Assembly: GCA_963693315.1 (NCBI GenBank)
Contig: OY856187.1
Coordinates: forward strand, 46,152,235 to 46,216,234
DNA: 64,000 bases
Direction: 5' to 3'
Origin: Diogma glabrata
Taxonomy: Eukaryota > Arthropoda > Insecta > Diptera > Cylindrotomidae
In this document: piece by piece, positions 8,604 to 19,688 of the stretch
Position numbering within the stretch: position 1 is the first letter of the stretch
Layout of the letters: every line of letters begins with the position of its first letter
The notes under the pieces: model-generated
The model's database searches: none
The model's input: only the letters and a program-made list of their open reading frames with translations
What the model was told of the DNA's origin: nothing
Made by a program: the position numbers and the translations under genes

Positions 8604-11169
8604 CTCTCTCAACAATGTCACAACTCCCGACAAATACCCTATTCCTCATTTGCAGGACCTTACCCAACAACTTTATGGATGCAACATTTTCTCTACAATC
8701 GATCTCGTTCGCGCATATCATCAGATTCCTATTGATGAGCGCGACATTGCAAAAACTGCAATCTCAACTCCGTTCGGACTTTTCGAATTCGTTCGAATGA
8801 CCTTCGGATTGCGAAACGCTGCGCAATCCTTCCAACGGTTTATGCATTCACTGTTCAGAGACCTAAATTTTGTTTTCATCTACATAGATGATCTTCTAAT
8901 AGCCTCTAAATCTCTTGAGGAACACCTCACTCACCTCAAAACCGTCTTTGAACGTCTTTCTGATGCCGGTCTAATCATCAACGTTGACAAATGCAAATTT
9001 GCTAAGCCCAACGTTGACTTCTTAGGGCATCATATCAATGAAAATGGTATCAAACCTTCTACAGAACGTGTCGATGCGATCAACAAATACGATCGTCCAG
9101 AAACCGTTTCTCAACTTCGTCGTTTCCTAGGTATGATCAATTTTTATCGTCGATTCATACCTCATGCTGGTGGCAACCAATCCGTCCTTAATGACTTCTT
9201 AAAAGGGTCTAAGAAGAATGACAAAGGCGTCATTCAATGGTCTGAAGACGCCATCCAAGCCTTCAACCAGGCTAAGCTGCAACTCTGTGAAGCAACTGTT
9301 CTTGCTCACCCTTCGCACACTGCTCCACTAGCAGTAATGGTTGATGCTTCTGATAAAGCTCTTGGCGCTGTCGTCCAACAAAAAGTTGGCGACACTTGGA
9401 CACCTCTCAGTTTTTTCTCGGTTCGACTGAACCAAACTCAACAAAAATACAGTGCTTATGATCGTGAACTTTTAGCCGCTTACTCTGCTATTAAGCATTT
9501 TCGCTACCTGCTGGACGGAAGATCTTTCACACTCTTCACTGATCATAAGCCACTTGTCTATGCATTGTCGCAAAATCCGGCAAAAGCAAGTCCTCGCCAA
9601 TTCAGACACCTCGATTTTATCAGTCAATTCACGACCGATATCCAACACATTTCTGGAATTGATAACGTAGTTGTAGATGCACTCTCTCGTATCGATCAAC
9701 TATCAATACCAGAATGTATCAATTACGATGAAATTGCTACAGCTCAGTTCGACAATACCGAACTAAAGGAATTAATGGACACCAGTCCAACACTTCAATT
9801 CCGAACTTTTCCATTAACTTTTGGGATGTCACCTTCAAAAACTATATTATGTGATACCTCTTCCGGTACTAATCGCCCATTTATACCAAAGCAATTTCGT
9901 CAAACAGTATTCAACAGTTTTCACAATTTGTCACACCCAGGAATCAACAGTTCTGTCAAACTTCTGACTGAAAAAGTCATCTGGCCCTCCATCAAAAAAG
10001 ACGTCAAATTTATGGCACAGAACTGCCTGGCTTGCCAAAAGGCAAAAGTATCTCGTCACACTAAATCTCCTCTGGGCAATTACGGCCCAACTTCTCAAAG
10101 ATTTTCCGAGATACATATGGACATCATTGGTCCACTTCCTACTTCTGAGGACAAACGTTACTGTGTCACAGTTATTGATCGCTACACTCGCTGGCCAGAG
10201 GCCATCCCCATCTCGGATATCACTGCGGAATCGGTAGCCTCAGCTCTCTACACAGATTGGATTTCTCGATTTGGAGTGCCTTCAGTAATAGTCACTGATC
10301 AGGGCTCACAATTCGAATCCAATCTTTATAAGGAGTTGTCTAGACTCCTAGTTTTCGAACACAAGCGCACTACCAGCTATAATCCCAAGTGCAATGGTCT
10401 CATCGAACGTTGGCACAGAACTCTTAAATCTGCTATCATGGCTTACGACAGGACCGACTGGACGCGTATTTTACCATCAATACTACTTGGCTTACGAACC
10501 ACTTTTCGCGAGGATTTCCAATCCTCTTCTGCTGAACTGGTTTATGGTACGCAATTACGGCTTCCTGGAGAATTTTTCAGCAAAAACACTAGCTATACTC
10601 CTCAGTCCGACTTTGTTTCTACATTGAAACAACATTTCGATTACCTTCGTCCCACTAATGCATCAAGACACTCTTCTGATAAAGTCTTTGTTTTTAAAAC
10701 ACTTGAGTCTTGTTCGCATGTCTTCTTACGTACTGACTTAGTACGTAAAGCGTTACAACCGCCATACGAAGGCCCTTACCCAGTCGTCAGTCGCGACAGT
10801 AAAAACTTCGTCATTAACCGTAAAGGTCAACATATTAGAGTCTCTATCGACAGATTAAAACCTTGCTTTAGGTCAGAATCTGAAGATAGTCCGACTCAAC
10901 CGTCAGCAATCCCTAATACCACTCCTGGTCGCGCGGACAAAAACTCGTCTCCTGAAGACAACGTCCAATCTACTTCTTCGGACAACCTCAGATCTGCACC
11001 TTCCACTTTCACAAACACTGGAAACAGCAATACAGACGCCACTAGGTCGATTAGAAAGGTAAGATTCGATCTTACACCACAATCGTTCACTTTTAACCCT
11101 GCCGCGGCAACTACCCGAGCCGGTCGAATTACAAAAACTCCCGCTCGCTTCCTTAATGCTATGGCATAA
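8604..11169 (+). pseudogene. pol: Gypsy-1 Pol, C-terminal part: RT, RNase H, integrase
   Basis: Frame resumes after copia with the RT finger/palm (PDKYPIPHL, then [14 protein letters not shown]), catalytic YIDDLLIA near 8880-8905, and the RT thumb with [15 protein letters not shown]. RNase H follows ([14 protein letters not shown], then [11 protein letters not shown]). The integrase has an HH-CC finger (HNLSHPG ... CLACQKAK near 9925-10040) and the catalytic residues in [18 protein letters not shown] and the NGLIERWHR glutamate motif. After the core there is a long Ser/Thr-rich tail to the stop at 11169. An ATG-initiated frame can be drawn from 8575 but its first codons are copia LTR, so the true element coding starts at the duplicated TATCG. 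Confidence 0.92.
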
Positions 11170-11215
11170 ATCTCTTTTCCTCTCTCTTTCGTATCGTTCC
11201 ATCTCCGATGGCACT

Positions 11216-11224
11216 AGGGGGGGA
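11216..11224 (+). promoter_or_regulatory. Gypsy-1 polypurine tract
   Basis: AGGGGGGGA lies four bases before the 3' LTR, the expected place of the plus-strand primer. Confidence 0.75.
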
Positions 11225-11228
11225 GTGT

Positions 11229-12004
11229 TGTGGCGAACATGAAATTATTGTTTCTGGTGTAAAATAGTACAACAATTTGTTGGTTAAAAATAACAAAAAA
11301 AAGAAGTCTGTTTATATAAATGTAAAGTAGAAAAATAAGTTTGAAAAATCATTCGATGTAAAAAAACGGCTTGCGTATCACGCTTTGTTTTGTAACAAAT
11401 AATAAATAAAATTGTGTAATTTTTATATTGAAATTAGTGTTTTCATAGCTCCAGACTACGGAGAATTTCTTTATTTATTTTGTGAATGTAAAATTACAAT
11501 TAGTAAAAGTACAATTATCAAATTGTGGGACTGGAGCTCTTGGTGGAATTTGTGTTGAATTAGTTGAAAGACTTGAACTGGTTTCAGTTGTAGTAACGTT
11601 TTAGGCGGTAAAGTAAATTACAAGTCGCAATAGCAAAAGTTAACATAATTTGCTCAACAAGAAAAGCGGAAATCAACCATTCAAGTAATAATTAGGTGTT
11701 CATTTCCTCTATGGATGGTAGTTCTAAACTCTAATCGGAAAAACTAGGTTTGTGGTTTCAATTGCAATAAAATAGTTACACTGGCAGATGATATATCCGA
11801 TACACTTCATAAATTATTTAACCGGCAACACGAAGGAGTTCTTTTACATATATTATTCACACCAACTTCATCTGACAAAATCATATCATTCTTCTCATCG
11901 CTTGCTCGCCGCAACAGCTCTCACCGCTTCTTTCAGCAATCAACTGAATCAGATCGTCATCCAACTGAATCCGATCGTCATCGGGACATCTACAATTAAC
12001 CAAA
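11229..12004 (+). repeat. Gypsy-1 3' LTR
   Basis: 776 bp; aligns along its full length with 960-1743 with a handful of substitutions and a 7-bp gap near its start. It is followed by AATC, the target duplication. Confidence 0.9.
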
Positions 12005-12008
12005 AATC

Positions 12009-12802
12009 AATCAACAAAAATTCAAAGGGAAATGGAATATTTAACCGAATCTGTTATGTCCTTAGCAGATGCTATCGAAAAGCTTACCAATTCCAATTTA
12101 GAGTTTAAATTAACAAATGAAGGTGATTGTTAGCAATTCAACAGTTAGAAAACGAACAGAGTCGATAGATAATTACTCAAAAATTATAATAAAATTCGGT
12201 GCCACCGCACAAAAAGCCACACCAATCAATGAGCTTGAACGTGCTATTTATAATCTAAAAAAAACAGAAAAAGATTTATTGAAAATTATTGATAAAATTG
12301 AAAATGAATTAAAAGATTTAGACATAAAAATATGAGGGTTGATTAGAGACGGCAAACGAAATTCAGCGAAGTTTCATTTTCGTTAGATCAAATACAATTA
12401 CTACAATCTCGAATTCAAGATACGAGTGATGCTAAAGTGTTGGAAGCTTTTAAAATTGGTTCTAAAACTATAAAAAATTTGCTTTCTGATTCGGGAACTA
12501 CGCTGGATATCGGTGATAAGGCATTGGCAGATGTCCAAGAAAAGCATGAGGTACATGATGATATCCAATCAACGTTGGGCGGTGGTAACACATTTAATAT
12601 GATTGATGATTCCATTCTGGAAAAAGAATTAGAGGAATTGTTATTAGAAGATGCCTTCCCTGATGTTGTACTGTCTAATATTAATAAAAACGATGAAAAT
12701 GAAAAGGAGAAACCAAAGGATGCAATATTTAGTATGGACGACTCGATAGAACGTCGTATGAATGAATTAAGAATTGAGTTTGGTGATGCATGTTTCTTTT
12801 AA
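12009..12802 (+). pseudogene. CHMP7-like gene copy, decayed 3' part
   Basis: Resumes the host-gene copy broken by gypsy-1. At 12117-12335 an open stretch contains a short strand-rich block (KIIIKFGA) followed by TPINELERAIYNL and a Lys/Glu coiled helix, which matches the point where CHMP7 passes from its winged helix into the Snf7 core. A stop and frame change near 12335-12360, with apparent loss of part of the central helices, are followed by SLDQIQLLQSRIQ and a 121-codon frame (12437-12802) with the GGG linker and the acidic helix EKELEELLLED, the ESCRT-III C-terminal region. Final residues include a second acidic helix. At least one further frameshift lies near 12110-12160. Seen: block order and lesions. 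Known: ESCRT-III layout. Inferred: CHMP7 rather than another CHMP. Confidence 0.6.
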
Positions 12803-13581
12803 AAAAAAAAACAGCCTCAGTGATGATAATTATCTCCTATACTGATGTAACACCCCTTTCAAATATTCAAGCAAGAAACAGGAACTAAATTATATTAGCA
12901 CCAAAATAAGAAGCAATGGCTGATGACGCTCATTCAGCGTGGTGATTTAATTCTAACAAGTATCATATATCATATACCTCACCATCAAATAATCGGGAAA
13001 AAAATAATACGTGATTGATTGATTGTATTTTATTTAGTAATTAATTACCAATATTATAGTTACATATATTTGTACTTTATATTCATAAATTAGTTAAAGA
13101 GCGAAAAACAAAATGTAAATATATCACATTAAACAAATAAAATTTTTGATAATAAAATGTAAAAAATCGTTTAATTTTGTTGATTCTTATTCTTCATTTT
13201 AACAATAAGTCTCACTAATCCACTTTAACATTTCGAAAGTTGAATGTTTTATTGTTTATTTTTAGTAAGTCATTGTATTTTTAAATTGTTATAAAATTAA
13301 AAATATTGTACTTACTTTAATTGAAATTTAATTTTGCCCTCAAATACACAGAAAATATACTTCTGTGAAAATCTTATATGGGAGTAGTAGTTACAAAACC
13401 TGCCAACAGCAGCGCGATTTTTTAGATTCCAATCGTCAATTGGTAAAATCAGATTTGATCGAAAAAGATCTAGATTTCGGCGACCAATCGAACATGAAAT
13501 CAGCTGTTTTTAATATTTTTGTTGTATGTGTAAAAAATGAAATTTGCGACATGTGCTTTGATAATAGTAAACTACTTTTTA
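12803..13581 (+). other. AT-rich stretch without a supported gene
   Basis: Probably 3' flank of the CHMP7-like copy. Several AATAAA-like words occur, for example near 13137. A 78-codon frame at 13365-13601 has no recognisable family and its end lies in the gypsy-3 LTR, so I do not call it. Confidence 0.5.
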
Positions 13582-13586
13582 CACAC

Positions 13587-13767
13587 TGTGGTGTCGTATA
13601 AGCACACAAGATAATTAATTACTTTATTAAATAAGAAAAAGTTATAAAGAATAAAATGGCGTGTATTTTACTTTAATACCAAAACGAAACAGGGTGTTTA
13701 TTTATTTATAGCATATAAATTAACAACTTTAGTTTATACATAAAAAACAAGATGTCACTACATTACA
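13587..13767 (-). repeat. Gypsy-3 3' LTR
   Basis: 181 bp starting TGTGGTGTCG and ending CATTACA on the plus strand, no difference seen from 18061-18241. Confidence 0.93.
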
Positions 13768-13779
13768 ATATTCCCCCTG
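13768..13779 (-). promoter_or_regulatory. Gypsy-3 polypurine tract
   Basis: Minus-strand CAGGGGGAATAT abuts the 3' LTR. Confidence 0.7.
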
Positions 13780-13992
13780 TAATTTTAATTTAAATTGTGA
13801 TTTTAATATGGAGCTACATACATTGTTTAAAAATTAATTCATTACTAGAAACAAAATTAAATATGCAATACAATAACAAATCATCATTAATTTCATTTTT
13901 ACCTTAAAATAATTTATAAATTTAATCTTCTTGGTTTATGTCGAACTCTAGTAGATCGTCGGAGAATAATGTTTGGTGTAGTTGAAATTGAA

Positions 13993-15058
13993 CTATCGAC
14001 AACTATCGACAACTTCCCCTTCTTCAGACGGTACAATAAAATTTTCAGAATTTGTATTATCTACCGCTATTGGTGGATCAATTTGAACAATATCATCATT
14101 TATAAAAGCTTCATTTGATGATGGTTGAGTATTCTCATCGTTACTATTCATGGAATATTTTACATCAGCTCCCATTTTCATCAGCTGGTTACGATGTCGT
14201 CTCCAATAAAATTTATTATCAACAAAAACTTGAAACATTGCTTTACCAATTTTCTTTTTAATAATACCAGGAATCCATGACTTTTTAATTTTATTACGAT
14301 AATCACGAACCATAACCTTTTCATTTATTTCAAAATATTTTTCTTTAGTATTCTTATTAAAATTTTCAATTTGCCTTTCTTTATTCGTAGATTTGGGAAA
14401 TATTTTATTTAATCTCATTATACTTTCTCTATTAAATAATAACTTAAATGGAGTTTCTTGAGTAGAACAGTGAGCAGTTCTGCGATAATAATAAAGATGC
14501 CGATTCATCAAAGTCTCAAGAGAAATTCCTGCATTGTTTTTATCTTCAAGAATTTTTTGCATGCCGTATTTAAAAGTTTTTACTGAATTTTCAGCAGCTC
14601 CGTTGGATGCAGGTGAATATGGTGCAATTAACATATGAACGATTCCATTTCTCTTACAATATTGATTAAATTCATCTGAAACTAGTTGTCCACCATTGTC
14701 AGACACTAAAACATTTGGCAATCCATATCTTGAGAAACATTCTCGCAATTTTTCAATGGTTTCTTCCGAAGTACCATTTTTCATCACGTAGCTTTCGACC
14801 CATTTTGAATACGAATCGTGAATAATTAAAAACATTTTACCTCTAACTGGTCCGCAAAAATCAATATGAACTCGTTGGAATGGTTGAGTTGACCCAAGGT
14901 GTTAACGGTGTTTTTTGCTCTTCCGGTTTAAATTTTAAACATATCTGACAAGATTTAGACATTTCTTCAATTTGCTTATCCAAGCCAGGCCACCAGAAGT
15001 ACCTTCGCGCCAGCGATTTCATTTTAGCTACCCCCAAATGAGTTGTATGAATTTCGGC
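13993..15058 (-). pseudogene. Gypsy-3 integrase, broken by a stop and a frameshift
   Basis: The integrase continues the polyprotein frame but an in-frame TAA ends that frame at 15059-15061, just before the HH-CC finger (IHTTHLG ... CQICLKF). Near 14900 the frame then shifts by one. The catalytic core reads openly from about 14890 down to 13993: HIDFCGP, SDNGGQLVS and the SNGAAENSVK glutamate motif, then a basic tail and an acidic C-terminus. The ATG at 14835 is internal to the core and is not a real start. The lesions are isolated in otherwise clean sequence. Confidence 0.88.
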
Positions 15059-17878
15059 TTATAAACATTTTCTTAATTTTTCAGGTATTATAATTCTGTG
15101 ACCCCACATGATGATGTTTTGCTCCAAATGCAATTCATTAGAACGCACAAAATATGGTTTGATAGCTTCATCTTTATTTTTGATAGGCCAACCGAATCTT
15201 AAAAATTGAATTACCTTACTTAATACTTGATCATTTTTAGATTCATTCCGAATTTTATTTACATCAATTAAATCTAACTTCTGATTGACAAAATTTATAT
15301 ACAAAAAATCATCTTCAATATTTTCTTCATCCGATGTAGAACTCATTGATATTGGCAATCGTGAAAGACAATCAGCACTTACATTGGCCTTTCCTTTAAT
15401 GTACTCAATTGAAAAATCAAACGAAGATAAGTATACTGACCAACGCTGCAATCTTCCAGCAGCCATTTCGGGAATACCTTTTTTCGATCCAAAAATTGAA
15501 ACCAAAGGTTTATGATCGGTATATAAATTAAAATGACGACCAATCAAATAATTTGAAAACTTTTTAACTCCGAAAAATATGGCTAATGCCTCTTTATGAG
15601 TCATTGAATAATTTATTTCTGCCTTGCTAAGAGTTCTTGAAGCGAACGCTATAGGCTTTTCATCGCCGTTTTCAAATGTGTGTAATAAAACAGCGCCTAT
15701 GCCGTAAAAAGATGCATCGGTTACTAATTTAACCGGTAATGTCGGATTATAATGAACCAAAAATGTTTCTGACGTCATCACTTTTTTAATTTCATCAAAT
15801 GAATCTTGACATTCTTTGCTCCAAATAAATTTAGCGTCTTTTTTTAATAATTTATATAGCGGAATCAAAATGTTTGATAAATTTGGGACAAACTTCCCAT
15901 AATAATTAATCATTCCCAAAAAAGCTTGTACTTGAGTTATATCAGTGGGTATTGGAGCATCGACAATTGCTTGGACTTTTTCTTCGTCTTTATGAAGACC
16001 ACGTGAATCAATTATATGTCCTAAATATTTAATTTCCGGTTGAAAAAATGAACATTTTTCACGCTTTAACTTGAATCCAGCTTCGCGTAATTTGATAAAA
16101 ACTTGTTTTAAATTATCTAGATGTTCTTTACTGGTTTTTCCGGTAACTAGAATATCGTCTAACAAAACAATTGTGTTGTTACCACCTTGTAAAGTTTTTT
16201 CAATAATATGTTGAAAAATCGCGCAAGCTGGTTTTGTTCCGAACGGCAATCTATTTAAAGCAAAAACCCCTTTGGATGTGCTCCATGCTAACATTTTGCT
16301 GGTATCTTGATCCAGCTCTAACTGATTATAAGCAGAACTCAAATCCAATTTTGAAAAATGCTGACCTCCTTCAAGTGCGGCGAAAAGATTATCAATTATG
16401 GGTAATGGATAATTTACGTTTTTAAGATGTTGATTTACGGTTACCCGATAATCTGCACATATACGCAAACTGTTATCTTTTTTAAGAACAGGTACAAGTG
16501 GCGTCCCCCATTCACTGCTTTGAATTGGTGAAATGATACCATCTTTTTCCAATTTAATCAATGCTTCTTCCATTTGTTCTTTAAATGCGTGTGGAACAGG
16601 CCTTGGCTTCATAAATATGGGTTTTGTGTCATCTTCTACCTCTAATTTGATTTTTTGAAATTTATAACAACCCAATTCATTGGAAAATAAATCTTTAAAA
16701 TTATCGACTAACTTTGTAATTTCGTCATTAATACAATCTATAGAATTAATTTGCATAATTTGTAACTTAAGTTTCGATAAAAGATCTCTGCCTAATAATG
16801 GTCGTCCACCATTTTTAATAACAATAATATCATTGGTACATTTTATATTTTGGTATTCAATTTTTCCACTAAATGTTCCGATGGCAAAAATTTCGGAATT
16901 ATTGTACGTTTTTAATTTAATATCGGTTGCATTTAGAATTTGTGTTGGAAAATATTTATCAAAAAATTGTTCTGAAATAACTGTCACAGCCGATCCAGTA
17001 TCCAGTTCCATTAGAATATTCTGATCATTAATTTTCATATTTATTTCCAAAGGACTGACTTCTTTTTGTATTGAATTTATACTATAAAAATCAACATAAT
17101 TTTGTGCTGACTCACCTTTAACAATTTTTGATTCCGATTTATCACCAGGTTTAGACTTTGAAGAATTATTTGAATTTGTGTTCGTTGTTTTACATACATT
17201 TTCTGAATGTCCAAATTTCTGACATTTCTTGCATTTATGTTTTTTAAATTTACAAAAAGCAAAATTGTGGTTAGTTTTACCACAAGCATAACACGAACTT
17301 TCGGACTTGTTGTTTGTTGCAGGCTTATTAAATTTAATTTTATTAATTTCACATGTTGACTGTTTTGTTACAATCGACGTCTCTTTTCTCAAAGCGATTT
17401 TAAAAATACAATCAATTGTAACCTCACCGTCTTCCTCTAAACATCGATCCAAAATTGGTCCTGGATTTAGACCGGTGACAAATTTATCAACCAACACGTT
17501 CGATAAATAATTGTCAAATTTACAATTTGTAGCTAACTTTTTTAACCGAGACATCCATTCAGCAACTGATTCAGAACTCGATTTGCTTGCTTCAAAAAAC
17601 TTTTTCCTTTCCGCAAAAATTGAAACTTGCGGTGTATAAAATTCGGATAAAATATTACATAAATCCTTGTATAGAATCTCCGATGGATTTTTAGGAAAAC
17701 ATAAATTTCTAAGATTTTTGTACACATTATCTGCAATCACAGTCATCAAAATCCCCGCCTTGCGATCTTCGTCGTCTAATTCAATGGCAATAAAATGTTG
17801 CTCTAATCTTTCTTTGAAAATCGTAAAATCATCATTTTCATTAAATTCTGGAAGTTTTCCACAAAAAGTTGATGACAA
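15059..17878 (-). CDS. Gypsy-3 Gag-protease-RT-RNase H polyprotein
   Basis: A 939-residue open frame that fuses gag to pol without a frameshift. Gag occupies about residues 1-250 with two knuckles (Cys196-Cys209 region CYACGKTNHNFAFC and CKKCQKFGHSENVC ending near 229). The protease has ELDTGSAVTVIS at about 291-302 and LLGRDLL about 65 residues later. RT has the GTPLVPVLKKD entry, LPFGTKPACAIFQ and the active site LLDDILVTG, with leucine in place of the more usual tyrosine before DD. RNase H includes TDASFYGIGAVL and YTDHKPLVSIFG. The frame ends at a TAA where the integrase would begin. The ATG at 17878 is the first of the frame and follows an AT-rich leader after the primer site. Confidence 0.93.
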   Translation of the reverse strand: MSSTFCGKLPEFNENDDFTIFKERLEQHFIAIELDDEDRKAGILMTVIADNVYKNLRNLCFPKNPSEILYKDLCNILSEFYTPQVSIFAERKKFFEASKSSSESVAEWMSRLKKLATNCKFDNYLSNVLVDKFVTGLNPGPILDRCLEEDGEVTIDCIFKIALRKETSIVTKQSTCEINKIKFNKPATNNKSESSCYACGKTNHNFAFCKFKKHKCKKCQKFGHSENVCKTTNTNSNNSSKSKPGDKSESKIVKGESAQNYVDFYSINSIQKEVSPLEINMKINDQNILMELDTGSAVTVISEQFFDKYFPTQILNATDIKLKTYNNSEIFAIGTFSGKIEYQNIKCTNDIIVIKNGGRPLLGRDLLSKLKLQIMQINSIDCINDEITKLVDNFKDLFSNELGCYKFQKIKLEVEDDTKPIFMKPRPVPHAFKEQMEEALIKLEKDGIISPIQSSEWGTPLVPVLKKDNSLRICADYRVTVNQHLKNVNYPLPIIDNLFAALEGGQHFSKLDLSSAYNQLELDQDTSKMLAWSTSKGVFALNRLPFGTKPACAIFQHIIEKTLQGGNNTIVLLDDILVTGKTSKEHLDNLKQVFIKLREAGFKLKREKCSFFQPEIKYLGHIIDSRGLHKDEEKVQAIVDAPIPTDITQVQAFLGMINYYGKFVPNLSNILIPLYKLLKKDAKFIWSKECQDSFDEIKKVMTSETFLVHYNPTLPVKLVTDASFYGIGAVLLHTFENGDEKPIAFASRTLSKAEINYSMTHKEALAIFFGVKKFSNYLIGRHFNLYTDHKPLVSIFGSKKGIPEMAAGRLQRWSVYLSSFDFSIEYIKGKANVSADCLSRLPISMSSTSDEENIEDDFLYINFVNQKLDLIDVNKIRNESKNDQVLSKVIQFLRFGWPIKNKDEAIKPYFVRSNELHLEQNIIMWGHRIIIPEKLRKCL

Positions 17879-18045
17879 AAAAAATGCAATAAAATTTGTA
17901 ATATAAAATCACTGACAGTAAAAAAATGCGATGAACTTTTTGCAATACGATGATGACGCGTCAAAAAAAATACTTTTTTTACAATTAAATTTTGCAATAA
18001 AAAAGTTGTTAAGGTTAAAATAATTAATTAAATAAAATCCTTATT

Positions 18046-18058
18046 CACTCGTCGCCAG
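18046..18058 (-). promoter_or_regulatory. Gypsy-3 primer binding site
   Basis: Minus-strand TGGCGACGAGTGA starts two bases inside the 5' LTR. The primer tRNA was not identified. Confidence 0.65.
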
Positions 18059-18060
18059 TT

Positions 18061-18241
18061 TGTGGTGTCGTATAAGCACACAAGATAATTAATTACTTTA
18101 TTAAATAAGAAAAAGTTATAAAGAATAAAATGGCGTGTATTTTACTTTAATACCAAAACGAAACAGGGTGTTTATTTATTTATAGCATATAAATTAACAA
18201 CTTTAGTTTATACATAAAAAACAAGATGTCACTACATTACA
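18061..18241 (-). repeat. Gypsy-3 5' LTR
   Basis: 181 bp matching 13587-13767; followed by the CACAC target duplication. Confidence 0.93.
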
Positions 18242-18810
18242 CACACTTCCCGCACTTTACACACTTTTATTTGATTTAGAATTATTTATTTCATTTAATT
18301 TAATTTAATTTACAATTAATAAACTCATCTAAAATTTAAAATCTCATATTAAAGAATACAATTGACATATGTCAAATTTCATTTTAATTGGTATTAGTGA
18401 AGGGGAATTGATCTGAGGGGTAAATCTAGCTAAAATCTCAAGCGCCCTACAGACGATCCGACGGTCGGACAGATTTGGTTGGATTGGATGTAAAATCGGA
18501 TAGTGTGTATGCATATCTGTCCGATAAAATTAAGTTGGATGTGTCGGATGGAAATTCCATCCGACCGTCCGACCAACCAAACAAATCGGATGGTGTCAGC
18601 GTTGCCACTCAAAAAAATTAAAATGTATCCAATTTTATAAAAAAATGTATCCAAATGTATCCACTTTTTTGAAAAAATGAAACATGATTATTTGATATTG
18701 CTAAAAGACTAATTACAATATATGTTTAGTACAATTCAGTATCCTGATCACATTTATTTATAATATAACAACAAAAAAATCACATTAATTCAAATTTTAT
18801 CTGATGATTT

Positions 18811-18923
18811 TTATATGTGTTTTATTTGATGAATAAATTCCATATACATTTTTTGCACAGTTTTTGTCACCTCCAAAAATTCCTCTTTTTCCAGTTTATT
18901 GTATGCTAAAAATGATTGTACTG
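18811..18923 (-). other. Small ORF of the hAT element, C-terminal part
   Basis: Second half of the frame described at 24805-24968, ending at a stop at 18811. The longer frame drawn through 19050 is an artefact because its upstream codons are gypsy-2 LTR. Confidence 0.35.
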
Positions 18924-19384
18924 TGTAGCGGTTGTAGCAATAATATTGAGCTACATAATTTTCATAAATACAAATAATTTTGAGCCATTTAATACACATA
19001 AATAAAAACAAGATTACGAAACATTTTATTAATCCAACATATACACACATACAAAATAAGGATATATATAAAATGTTCTAGCAATTAAAAATCTCTTATC
19101 TTGTATAATTGTTCAGTGCAATCATTACAATTATTCTGTATGGTTCATAGTAATGTTCATACATGTTTATATTAATAAATATCCAAAATTAATTAAAATA
19201 ATATTTTGAAGTCTGTATGGATTATTCATATTAATAAATATCCAAAATTTATTGAAATAATATTTTGAAGTGTTTTATTGTTAATTGAAATAATATTTAA
19301 CAATAATAAATAATAAATATATGTGCCTTTATAAAAGTGAAAATAATATCTTAAAAAAACTATAAAACAACCAAAGATATTATA
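18924..19384 (+). repeat. Gypsy-2 5' LTR
   Basis: 461 bp beginning TGTAGCGGTTGTAGC and ending GATATTATA. Contains a short internal duplication around AATAAATATCCAAAAT at about 19172 and 19232. Confidence 0.95.
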
Positions 19385-19385
19385 T

Positions 19386-19400
19386 TGGTGACGCCGATTT
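19386..19400 (+). promoter_or_regulatory. Gypsy-2 primer binding site (tRNA-Trp-like)
   Basis: TGGTGACGCCGATTT lies one base after the LTR; its first 12 bases differ by one from the tRNA-Trp-type site of CsRn1 elements. Confidence 0.75.
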
Positions 19401-19608
19401 GTGATATAAAAGTTCTAAAACCCATGTGTAAAAGGTTTAGTGTCAAAAACATTGTAACAAAAATCACAAAACAAAATAATTTACGATAAAGATCAACGCT
19501 AATTTAGATCAGTGATCAACGTAAATTTTATCAACATTATAATTACAACATATTATAACATTATTGCAACATTAATTACAATCATCAGTGAAAAATACAT
19601 TACAAACA

Positions 19609-19688
19609 ACTATCGGGAATATGCCCCTAAGGTGACCCGCAACAAACTACTACCGGGAATAAGCCCCTAAGGTGACCCGAAGCAACCT
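19609..19688 (+). repeat. 40-bp tandem repeat in the gypsy-2 leader
   Basis: Two adjacent 40-bp units with an unusually GC-rich core, CCCCTAAGGTGACCCG, in an otherwise AT-rich untranslated leader. The units differ at a few positions. Confidence 0.8.

Larger units (their letters stand above)
960..12004 (+). mobile_element. Gypsy-1: Ty3/gypsy LTR retrotransposon, CsRn1-like, interrupted by a copia element
   Basis: Paired LTRs (960-1743 and 11229-12004) start TGTGGCGAAC. The 4-bp direct repeat AATC at 956-959 and 12005-12008 is the target duplication. Inside, in order, are a primer site, gag, a protease/RT start, the inserted copia (4148-8598 with its TATCG duplication), the rest of RT, RNase H and integrase, and a purine tract before the 3' LTR. 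The gag finger is CHCC rather than CCHC, and the primer site resembles the tRNA-Trp type; both are known marks of the CsRn1 clade. The LTRs differ by about six substitutions, a 7-bp indel and a homopolymer length change. All frames outside the copia cut are open, so the element was probably intact when copia inserted. No env is present. Confidence 0.92.
13587..18241 (-). mobile_element. Gypsy-3: Ty3/gypsy retrotransposon, CCHC type
   Basis: 181-bp LTRs (13587-13767 and 18061-18241) appear identical; the flanking repeat CACAC (13582-13586, 18242-18246) is the likely target duplication, though its simple sequence makes the exact edge uncertain by a base. The coding strand is minus: primer site at 18046-18058, a fused gag-protease-RT-RNase H frame, then a broken integrase, then a purine tract at 13768-13779. 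The two zinc knuckles and the integrase motifs fit the Mag-like group of Ty3/gypsy; the clade is my inference. Two lesions in the integrase region make this copy non-autonomous despite identical LTRs. Confidence 0.93.

Noticed and set aside
12117..12335. Intact small coiled-coil gene
   Set aside because: The frame is one block of the broken CHMP7-like copy; neighbouring blocks continue the same protein in other frames.
18811..19050. 79-codon minus-strand frame as a gene
   Set aside because: Its first half is gypsy-2 LTR; only 18811-18923 belongs to the hAT element.
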